From positions 1-33,614 of the forward strand of contig CAINUX010000150.1 in the NCBI GenBank assembly GCA_903853895.1: 33,614 nucleotides of DNA, given 5' to 3'. This document shows, piece by piece, positions 1-7,772 of the stretch (position 1 is the stretch's first letter; each line of letters starts with the position of its first letter). The notes beneath the pieces are model-generated. The model was not told where the DNA came from and searched no databases. It saw only the letters and a list, made by a program, of their open reading frames with translations. The position numbers and the translations under genes are program-made. This DNA comes from an uncultured beta proteobacterium. Its GTDB lineage: Bacteria; Pseudomonadota; Gammaproteobacteria; Burkholderiales; Burkholderiaceae_C.

Positions 1-84
1 CAACCAGGTTGACTCGAATTGAACGACAAACGCCATTCCAAATAGAGTCATGCCCAAAACGGCCCATTTCCAGGGTGATTTCAC
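1..84 (-). CDS. Putative membrane protein, N-terminal fragment (runs off the left edge)
   Basis: Only the first 28 codons are inside the window. Reading starts at a GTG that overlaps the stop of the upstream small ORF in a GTGA arrangement, typical of translational coupling. The translation begins VKSPWKWAVLGMTLFGMAF, a short basic start followed by a hydrophobic stretch of about 13 residues that would make a signal anchor or first membrane segment. I do not recognise the family. Its position upstream of intI and opposite in orientation is where integron cassette genes usually sit, but no attI or attC site was found to prove that. Confidence 0.45.
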   Translation of the reverse strand, partial: MKSPWKWAVLGMTLFGMAFVVQFESTWL

Positions 85-197
85 TTGCTCATATCCTTGC
101 GCTCAGCAAATTGCTTTCGATATCCCGCTGCGGCATAACGTAATGTCCAGAGCAAGACTTGCTCTAGAAGTTGGGCGCTGCTCCATAAGTTTGACAT
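81..197 (-). CDS. Small hypothetical protein (38 aa)
   Basis: A 38-residue ORF beginning MSNLWSSAQLLEQVLLWTL and ending in a lysine/arginine-rich tail. An AGGAG Shine-Dalgarno lies about six bases before its ATG, and its TGA overlaps the GTG of the next minus-strand gene, so the two look co-translated. The central segment is amphipathic to hydrophobic and the C-terminus is basic, which could suit a membrane-associated peptide. No family is recognised. It is the gene closest to intI on the opposite strand, so it may be a first cassette gene or an ordinary neighbour. The strong ribosome site and coupling are the reasons to believe it. Confidence 0.45.
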   Translation of the reverse strand: MSNLWSSAQLLEQVLLWTLRYAAAGYRKQFAERKDMSK

Positions 198-217
198 GAA
201 AATCTCCTGAGAATGGC

Positions 218-246
218 TTGCAGCCTGGCTATTTGTTGAATATACT
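218..246 (+). promoter_or_regulatory. Candidate sigma-70 promoter of intI
   Basis: TTGCAG (218-223) and TATACT (241-246) are separated by 17 bases; the -10 matches consensus at five of six positions, the -35 at three. The -10 box overlaps the LexA-like palindrome, so repressor binding would block the polymerase. Transcription would start some 20 bases before the intI ATG at 274. Prediction by eye only. Confidence 0.45.
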
Positions 247-262
247 GGATAAACAACCAGTA
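243..262. promoter_or_regulatory. LexA (SOS) box upstream of intI
   Basis: The sequence TACTGG-N8-CCAGTA is an inverted repeat with the CTG-N10-CAG spacing of proteobacterial LexA boxes, 11 bases before the intI ATG. SOS control of integron integrases through a LexA box at the promoter is established for several integrons. It overlaps the candidate -10 box, the expected position for repression. Operator identity is inferred from pattern and place. Confidence 0.75.
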
Positions 263-273
263 TTAAAAATACT

Positions 274-1285
274 ATGAAACCCGGCACCCCTCCGCTGCAA
301 TCCACCCGTGTGCTGGACCAGTTGCGCGAGCGCATTCGGTACATGCACTATAGCCTCAGTACCGAGCAGGTCTACGTCTATTGGGTGCGGTTTTTCATTC
401 GTTGGTCGGCGCGCAGCGGCCAAATGCGGCATCCGCGCGACTTGGGGGCGCCCGACGTAGAGGCATTCTTATCCATGCTGGCAACAGAGCGCAAGGTATC
501 GGCTTCCACACACAACCAGGCACTCAGCGCGGTTTTGTTTTTGTACCGCGAAGTATTGGGTATTGCGTTGCCCTGGCTTGACAACATAAACCGACCGACC
601 CAAAAGCGGCGCATTCCTAGCGTGCTGACCAAAGACGAAGTTGCGGGCCTGCTGGCGCACATGGACGGACAAACCGCGCTGTTGGCGCGCTTGCTGTATG
701 GCACTGGCATGCGGTTGATGGAGGGCATGCGCCTTCGCATCAAGGATGTTGACTTTGACCGCCACGTCATCATCGTGCGTGAGGCCAAGGGGGGCAAAGA
801 CCGTGTGGTCATGATGCCGCGTTCGCTGGCACCCGCGTTGCGGCTGCAATTGTTGGCGTCGCGCGCCCAGTGGGAGGCGGACCGCCAGGCGCAGCGCGGC
901 GGTGTGGAGACGCCGCACGCGCTGGAGCAAAAGTACCCCAAGGTAGGGCACATGGGGTTGGTTCTGGATGTTTCCGTCACCAACGCTATCCATTGACCCA
1001 CGCAGTGGTGTTGAACGGCGGCATCACCTGTACGAAGACCGGCTACAGCGGTCGCTCAAGAAGGCCGTCGTACTGGCAGGCATTCACAAACCGGTCTCGG
1101 TCCACACCCTGCGCCACTCCTTCGCCACCCACCTGCTGCAAGCTGGCACCGACATCCGCACCGTGCAAGAGCTGCTGGGTCACAGCGATGTATCCACCAC
1201 CATGATCTACACCCATGTGCTCAAGGTGGCGGCGGGCGGCACGGCCAGCCCGCTGGACGCGCTGGCTATGAACGCTATACATTAG
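274..1285 (+). pseudogene. intI: Integron integrase IntI, frameshifted
   Basis: Tyrosine recombinase of the integron-integrase class, which would recombine attI and attC sites. The first part (274 to about 951) carries the N-terminal SAM-like domain ([20 protein letters not shown]) and the first catalytic arginine region ([11 protein letters not shown]). The IntI-specific patch starts as [11 protein letters not shown]. The rest, in the next frame from 953, continues WGWFWMFPS, then [33 protein letters not shown] (catalytic His, Arg, His and Tyr) and SPLDAL at the end. The family reads GH-x-WGWFW, so one residue's codon has shrunk to a single A at 952: two bases lost, or one gained. All catalytic residues survive across the two frames, so the break is recent, a sequencing error, or recoded. 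In the first frame the product stops at 996 and lacks the HxxR and Tyr. The stop codon at 1283-1285 lies inside a repeat copy. Confidence 0.9.
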
Positions 1286-1327
1286 ATAGCGTACTAATCA
1301 TATTCCACGAGGGCTATCGGCAAATTT
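1274..1327 (+). repeat. Palindromic repeat family A, copy 1
   Basis: Perfect stem GCTAT/ATAGC (1274-1278, 1286-1290) with a 7-nt loop, an 8-nt spacer, then the 18-bp block CATATTCCACGAGGGCTA (1299-1316) and a tail GGCAAATTT. The 18-bp block is identical to the copy at 28871-28888. It provides the last codons and stop of intI and reaches the last base of the convergent deaminase gene, so it fills the whole intergenic space. Confidence 0.85.
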
Positions 1328-2388
1328 CACTCAAAGGTTTCGAAGACAGCGTCCAGCCGCTGCACATACTGGCTGCGCAGCGATGCGTCGATAAAGCTGG
1401 CGTCAAAGCTGTTGCGCGCCAGCAGGTAGGCGTGGGCGGATGTCATGCCCAGGGCGGCAAAGGTCTGGGTGAAGTTTTCGTTGATGTAGCCGCCAAAGTA
1501 GGCCGGGTCGTCGGAGTTCACGGTGGCAACGATGCCGGCGTCCAGCATGCGCTTCAGTGTGTGCTGCTGCAAGGTGGGGAACACGCGCAGCTTCAGGTTG
1601 CTCAGAGGGCACACGGTCAACGGCATGCGGTCCTTCGCCAGGCGCTGCATCAGCGCAGTATCGTGGATGGCCTGCACGCCGTGGTCTATGCGCTCCACTT
1701 TGAGCACGTCCAGCGCGCTCCAGATGTAGGCCGGGGGCGCCTCTTCACCGGCATGGGCCACCAGCCGGAAGCCCAATTGCCTGGCACGTGCAAACACCTT
1801 GGCAAACTTCTCGGGCGGGTGCCCCACTTCGCTGGACGCCAGGCCAATGCCCACGATCTTGTCGCGCAGCGGCAGGGCCTGCTCCAGGCATTCAAAGGCT
1901 TCTTCTTCGCTGAGGTGGCGCAGGAAGCACAGGATCAGCGACGCCGTCATGCCGTGGCGCGCGGGCGCATCGGCGCAGGCGCGGTGCAGTCCGTTGATGA
2001 CGGTCACCACGCTGGTTCCGTGGCCGGTGTGGGTCTGGGTGTCGAAGAAAATTTCGGTGTGCAGCACGTTGTCTGCCTGGGCACGTGCCAGGTACGCGTC
2101 CGTCATGTCATAGAAGTCCTGCTCGGTCTTCAGCACCGTGGTGCCGGCGTGGTAGATGTCCAGAAAGCTCTGCAGGTTGTCAAACACATAGGCCTGGCGC
2201 AGGGCCTCGATGCTGGGGTAGGCCAGGCGCACGTGGTTGCGCTGGCCCATGGCGAAGATCATATCGGCCTCCAGCGAGCCTTCAATGTGCATATGCAGCT
2301 CAGCCTTGGGCATGGCGCGCAACAGGGCTGGCAGGCGTTCGGGTGAAACGGGTTTGTGTTGGGGGTGGTTGGGCATGGCTGGGCTCAT
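1327..2388 (-). CDS. add: Adenine/adenosine deaminase (ADD family)
   Basis: A 353-residue amidohydrolase that deaminates adenine or adenosine to hypoxanthine or inosine, using one zinc. Visible motifs are the metal-binding AELHMHIEGSLE near residue 30, the HAGEE segment with the third His and catalytic Glu, ERIDHGV, TVCPLSN and VNSDDPAYFGGY with the metal and catalytic Asp. The segment SSEVGHPPEKF and the block QSFLDIYHAGTTVL resemble the bacterial/fungal adenine deaminase subgroup of this family more than true adenosine deaminases, so adenine is my preferred substrate (from memory of that subgroup). Start at ATG 2388; an in-frame ATG at 2376 is possible. It follows the hydrolase gene by 22 bases on the same strand. 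Context with xanthine dehydrogenase and urate oxidase supports a purine breakdown role. Confidence 0.9.
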   Translation of the reverse strand: MSPAMPNHPQHKPVSPERLPALLRAMPKAELHMHIEGSLEADMIFAMGQRNHVRLAYPSIEALRQAYVFDNLQSFLDIYHAGTTVLKTEQDFYDMTDAYLARAQADNVLHTEIFFDTQTHTGHGTSVVTVINGLHRACADAPARHGMTASLILCFLRHLSEEEAFECLEQALPLRDKIVGIGLASSEVGHPPEKFAKVFARARQLGFRLVAHAGEEAPPAYIWSALDVLKVERIDHGVQAIHDTALMQRLAKDRMPLTVCPLSNLKLRVFPTLQQHTLKRMLDAGIVATVNSDDPAYFGGYINENFTQTFAALGMTSAHAYLLARNSFDASFIDASLRSQYVQRLDAVFETFE

Positions 2389-2410
2389 ATTCTCTTTTGA
2401 TCGTCACAGT

Positions 2411-3274
2411 CTAGTGCAAGTGTTCGGCCAAGAAGGCCTTGACGCGTAGTTTGGCATCTTCGCGCGCCGCAGGGTTGGGGGCGGTGGTGACCCCGGCACC
2501 GGGGTTCACACCGTTGGGCACATCCGCGCGCACGCGTGGCGCGGTGAGCGTGGGGCTGTCGAAGTCGTGGTAGGTGTCGGGGTAAGTGACGATCTGCATG
2601 GGCTCGCCGCGCGCGGCCACGCTTGCGGCCAGGGCTTTGCAGGGTGCGGCCGGGGTCCAGTCATCGGCCTCGCCAATCAGCAGGAGCAGCGGTGCGTAGG
2701 GGTGAAAGCTGTCTGCCTTCTGGTTGCGCGACGTGCAGCCGGGGTAAAACGAAACCGCCGCATTGAAACCCGCCTGCCCGGCCGCTGGCGCATGGCCGAT
2801 GGCGCTCAACGTGACACCGCCCCCATGCGACCAGCCCAGCAAGGCGACGCGTGCAGGGTTCACCTGTGGCAGCTGGCGCAGGTAAGCCAGCGCGGCATAG
2901 GCGTCACCCACCCGGTCAGCCTCTTTGAGCGAGCGTTCGCTGAATTTGGTGGTGCAGATTTGCCGGTAACCCCGGGCGCTGAAGCTGTCAAGCATCAACG
3001 CCACATAGCCTTGCGCGGCCAGGTACTCGCCCCACATCTGGTGGCGTGCATTGAGTTGGCCGTCCCTGCCATACGCACCACCGCAGCCATGCACCATGAC
3101 GACCGCAGGGTGCGGGCCAGCGCCTTGCGGGCTGAACACGAAGGCCGGTAGTGCAAGCGGTGCAGACGCCGCGCCCGTGCGCGGCAACATCACCGTGTGC
3201 GGCTGTACTGAGTTGGCATGCGCCACGCCCGCAGTCAGCAAGACAAGCAGTGCGCAGCGTGCAATTCCTTTCAT
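2411..3274 (-). CDS. Dienelactone hydrolase family protein, exported
   Basis: An alpha/beta hydrolase of about 287 residues when started at ATG 3274, which gives a clear signal peptide (MKGIARCALLVLLTAGVAHA). The longer open frame to 3406 has an unlikely N-terminus and would overlap the divergent gene. The oxyanion region VMVHGCGGAYG, nucleophile elbow GWSHGGG, acid region GEADDWTP and catalytic histidine in TYHDFDSP follow in the order expected of the dienelactone hydrolase family, with Ser rather than Cys as nucleophile. Substrate unknown; exported members are usually annotated as DLH-like esterases. It lies just upstream of the deaminase on the same strand and divergent from the cation transporter. 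Confidence 0.85.
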   Translation of the reverse strand: MKGIARCALLVLLTAGVAHANSVQPHTVMLPRTGAASAPLALPAFVFSPQGAGPHPAVVMVHGCGGAYGRDGQLNARHQMWGEYLAAQGYVALMLDSFSARGYRQICTTKFSERSLKEADRVGDAYAALAYLRQLPQVNPARVALLGWSHGGGVTLSAIGHAPAAGQAGFNAAVSFYPGCTSRNQKADSFHPYAPLLLLIGEADDWTPAAPCKALAASVAARGEPMQIVTYPDTYHDFDSPTLTAPRVRADVPNGVNPGAGVTTAPNPAAREDAKLRVKAFLAEHLH

Positions 3275-3354
3275 CGTGTGCAGTTTAGCGCTTGACTCTG
3301 AAGCCACTTCAGGGTTTCCAATAGGGGCATTGCACACAGAAGAGGATATTGACC

Positions 3355-3996
3355 ATGAGCGATTCATGCGGCAGCCACGGCTGCGCCAGTACCGGCACCG
3401 CACCACAGAGTGACAGCTACCGGCGCATTTTGTGGATCGCGTTATTGATCAATGCGGCCATGTTTGGCGTGGAGCTGGTAACCGGGTTGCAATCGCAATC
3501 GGTCTCGCTGCTGGCCGACGCGGTGGATTTTTTTGGTGATGCCGCCAACTATGGTCTGTCGCTGGCCGTGCTGGGGTCAACCTTGGGTTGGCGCGCCAGG
3601 GCGGCCCTGTTCAAGGGGTTGTGCATGGGGGCCTTTGGTGTCTTTGTGTTGGGCCGCGCAGCCTGGTCATTCTCCAGTGGCGTGGTGCCGGAGCCGCTGA
3701 CCATGGGCGTGGTGGGCGCACTGGCACTGGTGGCCAACGTTGCGGTGGCACTGATGCTGTATGCGTGGCGCGAGGGCGATGCCAACATGCGCTCGGTGTG
3801 GCTGTGCAGCCGCAACGACGCCATTGGCAATGTGGCGGTGATGCTGGCTGCGCTGGGCGTGGTGGGCACCCACGCCGCCTGGCCCGACCTGGCGGTGGCT
3901 GCGGTCATGGGTGTGCTGGCGCTCACGGCATCGCGCAGCGTGGTGCAGCACGCGCTGGAAGAGATGCGCCAGCCGGCGCACCCGGGTCACGCTTAG
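3355..3996 (+). CDS. CDF-like cation transporter (integral membrane)
   Basis: A 213-residue protein with about six hydrophobic segments, beginning MSDSCGSHGCAST, a Cys/His-rich N-terminus that could bind metal. The segment SVSLLADAVDFFGDAANYG matches the second membrane helix of cation diffusion facilitators (two Asp residues spaced for metal), and SRNDAIGNVAVMLAA matches the fifth helix, although the usual His/Asp pairs are partly replaced by Asn and Asp. The C-terminal cytosolic domain of classic CDF zinc exporters is missing; the protein ends shortly after TM6. ATG 3355 is chosen over a TTG six bases upstream because AGAGGA lies 8 bases before it. Likely role: divalent cation efflux across the inner membrane. 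Substrate is not determinable. Confidence 0.8.
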   Translation: MSDSCGSHGCASTGTAPQSDSYRRILWIALLINAAMFGVELVTGLQSQSVSLLADAVDFFGDAANYGLSLAVLGSTLGWRARAALFKGLCMGAFGVFVLGRAAWSFSSGVVPEPLTMGVVGALALVANVAVALMLYAWREGDANMRSVWLCSRNDAIGNVAVMLAALGVVGTHAAWPDLAVAAVMGVLALTASRSVVQHALEEMRQPAHPGHA

Positions 3997-4010
3997 TCCG
4001 CCCACAGCGC

Positions 4011-5915
4011 CTATTTGGCGATCTTGGCCGCCTCCACTTCCATCTGCGTCACCAGCTCTTCCATCTGGTCCACCACGGCCTGCACGGTTTCACGTTTGGA
4101 CAGGTCCACACCGGCCTTTTGCAGCTGGGCCATGGGGTAGTCGTTGCCACCGCTGCGCAGCAGTTCCAGGTAGCGCTCGGTGGCGGCCGCGCGGTCAGCG
4201 CTCGCGCCGGTGGTCATGTCCTTGAACAGTTTGGCGGATGAGGCAAAGCAGGTGGCGTATTGGTAGACGTAATACGGTGAGTTGTAAAAGTGCGGGATGC
4301 GGGACCAGGTGTACTGGTAGGCGTCGTCCACAGTTACGGCGTCGCCGTAATAGGTTTTGAGCAACCCCTTGTAAATGCCGTTCAGCACCGCTGCAGTGAC
4401 GGGCTTGCCAGCTTCCACCAGCTTGTGGGCCTGCATTTCAAAGTCGGCAAAGAGCACCTGCGTGTAGAACGTGCCCACAATCGAGTCGACCGCGTGTTGC
4501 AGCAACAGGAATCGCTCTTTGGGGTCGGTGGTGGATTGCAGCAGCTGGTTCAGCAGAAAACGCTCGTTGGTGGTGGACGCAACTTCCGCCACAAAGATGG
4601 TGTAGCCCGAAGTGACAAATGGCTGCTTCTCATAGGACAGTACGGTGTGCATGGCATGGCCACCCTCGTGCGCCAGGGTGAACAGGTCGTTCTGTGTGTC
4701 CGCGTGGTTCAACAGCATGTAGGGGCCCGTGCCATACACACCGGCCACGTAGGCACCCGATCGTTTGCCTTCGTTCTCATACACATCGATCTGCTGACCG
4801 GCCAGGAACTTCTTGTACTTGGCGGTGTAGTCCGCGCCGAGCGGCGCAACCGAGCGCAAGACGGTTTCCTTGGCGTCGTCATACGGGTAGGTGGCGGTGG
4901 TTTTGTAGATGGGGATCGATCCGTCGTACAGGTGATAGGTGTCCAGCCCCAGCAGCTTCTTGCGCAGTTTGGCGTAGCGCTGCAGCGGTGCGGTACCGGC
5001 GCGCACGGTGTCCACCAGGGTGCTCACAACCGCGGGCGGCACCGCATTGCCGTCCAGCGCTGCATCTAGCGTGGTGGGGAAGTTGCGCGCCTGGGCCACA
5101 AACCACCCCTTTTGCATGACGCCGTTGTAGATGGCGGCATAGGTGTTGGCCGTGGCAGCATAGGTCGCAATAAAGGCGTCAAACGCCTTGGCACGATCAG
5201 CCTGGTTGTAGTTGGTTTGCAGCACCGACTGGTAGTTGCCCGGACTCAGTGTCTGCTCCTTGCCATCCGACAGGGTGACCTTGGGGAACTTGATGTCGGA
5301 GGTGGACAACTCCTGAAAGGTTGCGGTGGGTGTCTGACTGAAGCGGCTGGACAATGACAACAACTTCTCTCCCTGCTCGTCGAGTACGTGCTGTTGTTGG
5401 CGGTAGTTGTCCAGAATCGTGAACTTGTAGGGAGCCAGGGCTGGCGTGTCGCGAATCCACTGCTCCATGGTGGCCTGGGGAATCTTCAGCAGCTCCGGCG
5501 TAAACCACGCGGTAGCCGTGCCAAACTTGGCAAACACGGCCCCAACGCGCTGGAACTTGCCCGCCACATCCTGGTCTCGGGTGTTCACATCGCGTTGCAA
5601 CTGCGGGTAGCGGTAAACCTTGTATTGCAACATGCCAATTTCATCAAACGCCTGGTAGGCGCTGAGCACAGCCGCAGCCCCGTTCTTGAGCGAGCCTTTG
5701 CGCGCGGAGAAAGCGTCCATCTTGGCCTCGATGTCCTTCATGGCGACTTCCCATGCGCCCCAACTACCGTAAATGGGCGAGAAGTCCCACTGGTATTGCG
5801 CCGCAATGTCGGCACGGATCTGCGTGGTGGGTTTGGGGGCGCTGGCGGCCAGTGAGTTCGCAGCAAACAGCAGATGGACGGAAGCGGCGATGGTGCCAAC
5901 CAATAGGTTTTTCAT
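4011..5915 (-). CDS. pepF: Oligoendopeptidase F family metallopeptidase (M3), exported
   Basis: A 634-residue zinc peptidase that cleaves short peptides. The zinc site HEGGH is at residues 416-420, with the third ligand Glu444 in FVAEVAS, the spacing expected for family M3. The N-terminus MKNLLVGTIAASVHLLFAANSLAA is a signal peptide, so the enzyme is predicted to act in the periplasm, unlike the cytosolic PepF of lactic acid bacteria. ATG 5915 is preferred over a TTG three codons upstream. Length is close to that of PepF plus a leader. It follows the cupin gene on the same strand after about 80 bases and converges with the cation transporter gene, 14 bases away. No link to purine use is evident. 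Confidence 0.92.
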   Translation of the reverse strand: MKNLLVGTIAASVHLLFAANSLAASAPKPTTQIRADIAAQYQWDFSPIYGSWGAWEVAMKDIEAKMDAFSARKGSLKNGAAAVLSAYQAFDEIGMLQYKVYRYPQLQRDVNTRDQDVAGKFQRVGAVFAKFGTATAWFTPELLKIPQATMEQWIRDTPALAPYKFTILDNYRQQQHVLDEQGEKLLSLSSRFSQTPTATFQELSTSDIKFPKVTLSDGKEQTLSPGNYQSVLQTNYNQADRAKAFDAFIATYAATANTYAAIYNGVMQKGWFVAQARNFPTTLDAALDGNAVPPAVVSTLVDTVRAGTAPLQRYAKLRKKLLGLDTYHLYDGSIPIYKTTATYPYDDAKETVLRSVAPLGADYTAKYKKFLAGQQIDVYENEGKRSGAYVAGVYGTGPYMLLNHADTQNDLFTLAHEGGHAMHTVLSYEKQPFVTSGYTIFVAEVASTTNERFLLNQLLQSTTDPKERFLLLQHAVDSIVGTFYTQVLFADFEMQAHKLVEAGKPVTAAVLNGIYKGLLKTYYGDAVTVDDAYQYTWSRIPHFYNSPYYVYQYATCFASSAKLFKDMTTGASADRAAATERYLELLRSGGNDYPMAQLQKAGVDLSKRETVQAVVDQMEELVTQMEVEAAKIAK

Positions 5916-5998
5916 AGTGGTCAATCAGGGATCTTTGATGATTACAAAAAGAGGAGCAGAGCTTACACGTTGGGCACCCTGGGGCGCCTACGCGCGCG

Positions 5999-6487
5999 TC
6001 AGGGCTCCCCTGTCCAGTAGTCCAACCCGCTGCTGCGCTGCTGCAGAAAGGCGGGGCCTTTGGTGAAGACGCCGATCTTGTCGGAGTCGGGGTATTCCGC
6101 CACATCGGGACGCTCTTGCGTGCTGATGGACAGGTATTTCAGTTCCGACGCCGATGTGTTCAAAATGTGGTGCGGGTACTCGGGGCCGGGCGGAATGAAA
6201 ATCACGTCTCCTGCCCTGATGGGCAACATTTCTCCGGCCACGCGCAAGGTGCCCTCCCCCTCCAGCACGATGAACATTTCTTCCTGGGCGTGGTGAAAGT
6301 GGTAGGGACAACTTTGTTTACCAGGGGCGACCGTATCCACACCACAACCCAGCTTGACCGCAGCCGTGCCGTTGGACACGCCACCGACCAGGCTGTCATA
6401 CAGCGGCTCCCGCTCGTAGCGCTCGCGGGGCACCTCCAGAAAATTGCGGATGAGTCGAGAGCGAAGGCTGTCTGCAAGCTGGGTCAT
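5999..6487 (-). CDS. Cupin domain protein
   Basis: A 162-residue single-domain cupin. Cupin motif 1 is seen as PYHFHHAQEEMFIVLEGEG (two His, Glu) and motif 2 as GDVIFIPPGPEYPHHILN with the last His ligand, so a metal site is complete. The segment after motif 2 (SELKYLSISTQERPDVAEYPDS) is typical of small sugar-isomerase-like or dioxygenase-like bacterial cupins of unknown function. It lies after the terminator of the ABC importer operon, so it is probably transcribed from its own promoter in the short gap 6488-6551 or by readthrough. No substrate can be given. Confidence 0.85.
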   Translation of the reverse strand: MTQLADSLRSRLIRNFLEVPRERYEREPLYDSLVGGVSNGTAAVKLGCGVDTVAPGKQSCPYHFHHAQEEMFIVLEGEGTLRVAGEMLPIRAGDVIFIPPGPEYPHHILNTSASELKYLSISTQERPDVAEYPDSDKIGVFTKGPAFLQQRSSGLDYWTGEP

Positions 6488-6501
6488 GCGTGTGCTTTCA
6501 T

Positions 6502-6529
6502 AAAAAAAAGGGCCGCAGAGTTGCGGCCC
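6502..6529 (-). terminator. Rho-independent terminator of the importer operon
   Basis: Perfect 8-bp stem GGGCCGCA/TGCGGCCC (6510-6517, 6522-6529) with a GAGT loop. Read on the minus strand it is followed by an eight-base T tract (6502-6509). It lies about 22 bases after the stop of the BMP lipoprotein gene and ends the LysR-ABC unit. Confidence 0.92.
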
Positions 6530-6551
6530 AGTTTAGCGAGTGGGCGAACCC

Positions 6552-7712
6552 TTATTTGCCACCTGGGATCTTGCCTTCCACGCCCTTGACGTAGAAGCCC
6601 AGACCGCCAAGGAACTTGTCGTCGGCCACAGCGTCTTTAGCCAACTGCTCTTTGCCGGTGTTGTCCATGATGGGGCCCTTCCAGATAGAGAAGGTTCCGG
6701 CCTTCAAACCAGCCTTGATCTCCTCCACCTTCGCCTTGGTTTCAGCAGGCACATCATCAGCAATAGAGACGATATCAATGGCGCCCTCTTTCACGCCCCA
6801 CCAGCTTTGGGTGGAAGCGTTCTTGCCTTCCAGCGCATCCTTGGTGGCTTTGATGTAGTACGGGCCCCAGTTGATGATGGCGGACGCCAGGTGGGCTTTA
6901 GGGCCGTAGGCGGTCATATCGGAATCCCAGCCAAAGGCCCGCTTGCCTTTGTCTTGTGCGGTCTTCAACACCGCTGGGGAGTCGGTGTTCTGGAACAGCA
7001 CGTCCGCACCACCGTTGATCAGGCTGGTGGCAGCTTCGGTTTCTTTCGGTGGATTGAACCACTCGTTGACCCACACGACTTTGGTCTTGACCTTGGGGTT
7101 ACTGCTTTGTGCACCCAGCGTAAAGCTGTTGATGTTGCGAATGACTTCGGGAATTGGAACCGAGGCCACCACACCCAGCGTGTTGGACTTGGTCATCTTG
7201 CCGGCAATCACGCCAGCCATGTACGCACCTTCATACGTGCGGCTGTCGTACGTGCTCATGTTCTCGGCCGTCTTGTACCCGGTGGCGTGCTGGAAGTTCA
7301 CGCCCTTGGTGTCGGCGGCGACCTTGAGCATGGGCTCCATGTAACCGAAGGTGGTGCCGAAAATCAGCTTGTTACCCTGGCCCGCCATGTCACGAATCAC
7401 GCGCTCGGCGTCGGCTGACTCGGGCACGTTCTCCACAAACGAGGTGACGATCTTGTCGCCGAATTCTTTTTCCAACGCCTTGCGACCGTTGTCGTGCGCA
7501 AAAGTCCAGCCGCCGTCGCCGACAGGGCCGACGTAGGCAAAGGCAATTTTCAGGGGCTCAGCCTTGGGGGCGGGTGCCGAGGCCCCGGCGGCAGGTGCCG
7601 GGGCAGGTGCCGCTACTGGCTCTTCCTTTTTTCCGCACCCAACCAGCGCAGCGCTGGCCACGGCCGTCAGGGCTGCAATTTTCAGTAATGCGCGTTTTTG
7701 CAAATCTGTCAT
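6552..7712 (-). CDS. BMP-family substrate-binding lipoprotein of an ABC importer
   Basis: A 386-residue periplasmic binding protein anchored as a lipoprotein: the signal peptide ends in the lipobox LVGC (Cys at about residue 26), followed by an Ala/Pro-rich linker to about residue 50. The BMP (PnrA/Med-like) domain starts at LKIAFAYVGPVGDGGWTFAHDNGRK and contains GTTFGYMEPM, GAYMAGVIAGKMTK and NGGADVLFQNTDSPAV. BMP proteins with known ligands bind purine nucleosides or related compounds. It is the last gene of the operon, 60 bases after the permease, and carries the terminator. The neighbouring xanthine dehydrogenase and deaminases point to a purine base, nucleoside or urate-like ligand. Exact ligand unknown. 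Confidence 0.92.
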   Translation of the reverse strand: MTDLQKRALLKIAALTAVASAALVGCGKKEEPVAAPAPAPAAGASAPAPKAEPLKIAFAYVGPVGDGGWTFAHDNGRKALEKEFGDKIVTSFVENVPESADAERVIRDMAGQGNKLIFGTTFGYMEPMLKVAADTKGVNFQHATGYKTAENMSTYDSRTYEGAYMAGVIAGKMTKSNTLGVVASVPIPEVIRNINSFTLGAQSSNPKVKTKVVWVNEWFNPPKETEAATSLINGGADVLFQNTDSPAVLKTAQDKGKRAFGWDSDMTAYGPKAHLASAIINWGPYYIKATKDALEGKNASTQSWWGVKEGAIDIVSIADDVPAETKAKVEEIKAGLKAGTFSIWKGPIMDNTGKEQLAKDAVADDKFLGGLGFYVKGVEGKIPGGK

Positions 7713-7772
7713 GTCAGTTCTTTCTTAAAAACTTGGGGTTGAGAAACAAATTCAGCGGGTTGGCTGAGGAAA

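Noticed and set aside
235-241. GTTGAAT as attI core site
   Set aside because: It fits GTTRRRY but on the strand opposite to that needed for cassettes placed upstream of intI, and it abuts the LexA box; a 7-base match is weak.
940-960. Programmed ribosomal frameshift in intI
   Set aside because: No slippery run or downstream structure is apparent, and the family needs two extra bases here; simple indel or base-call error is more likely.
981-1285. Both halves of the broken integrase end in the same residues NAIH
   Set aside because: The first ending arises from the out-of-frame reading of the conserved IDPRSG region, the second from the repeat; the DNA is only superficially alike.
1432-2346. 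Long plus-strand ORF (304 aa) opposite the deaminase gene
   Set aside because: It lies fully antisense to a gene with clear catalytic motifs; composition is His/Gln/Val-rich, typical of high-GC shadow frames.
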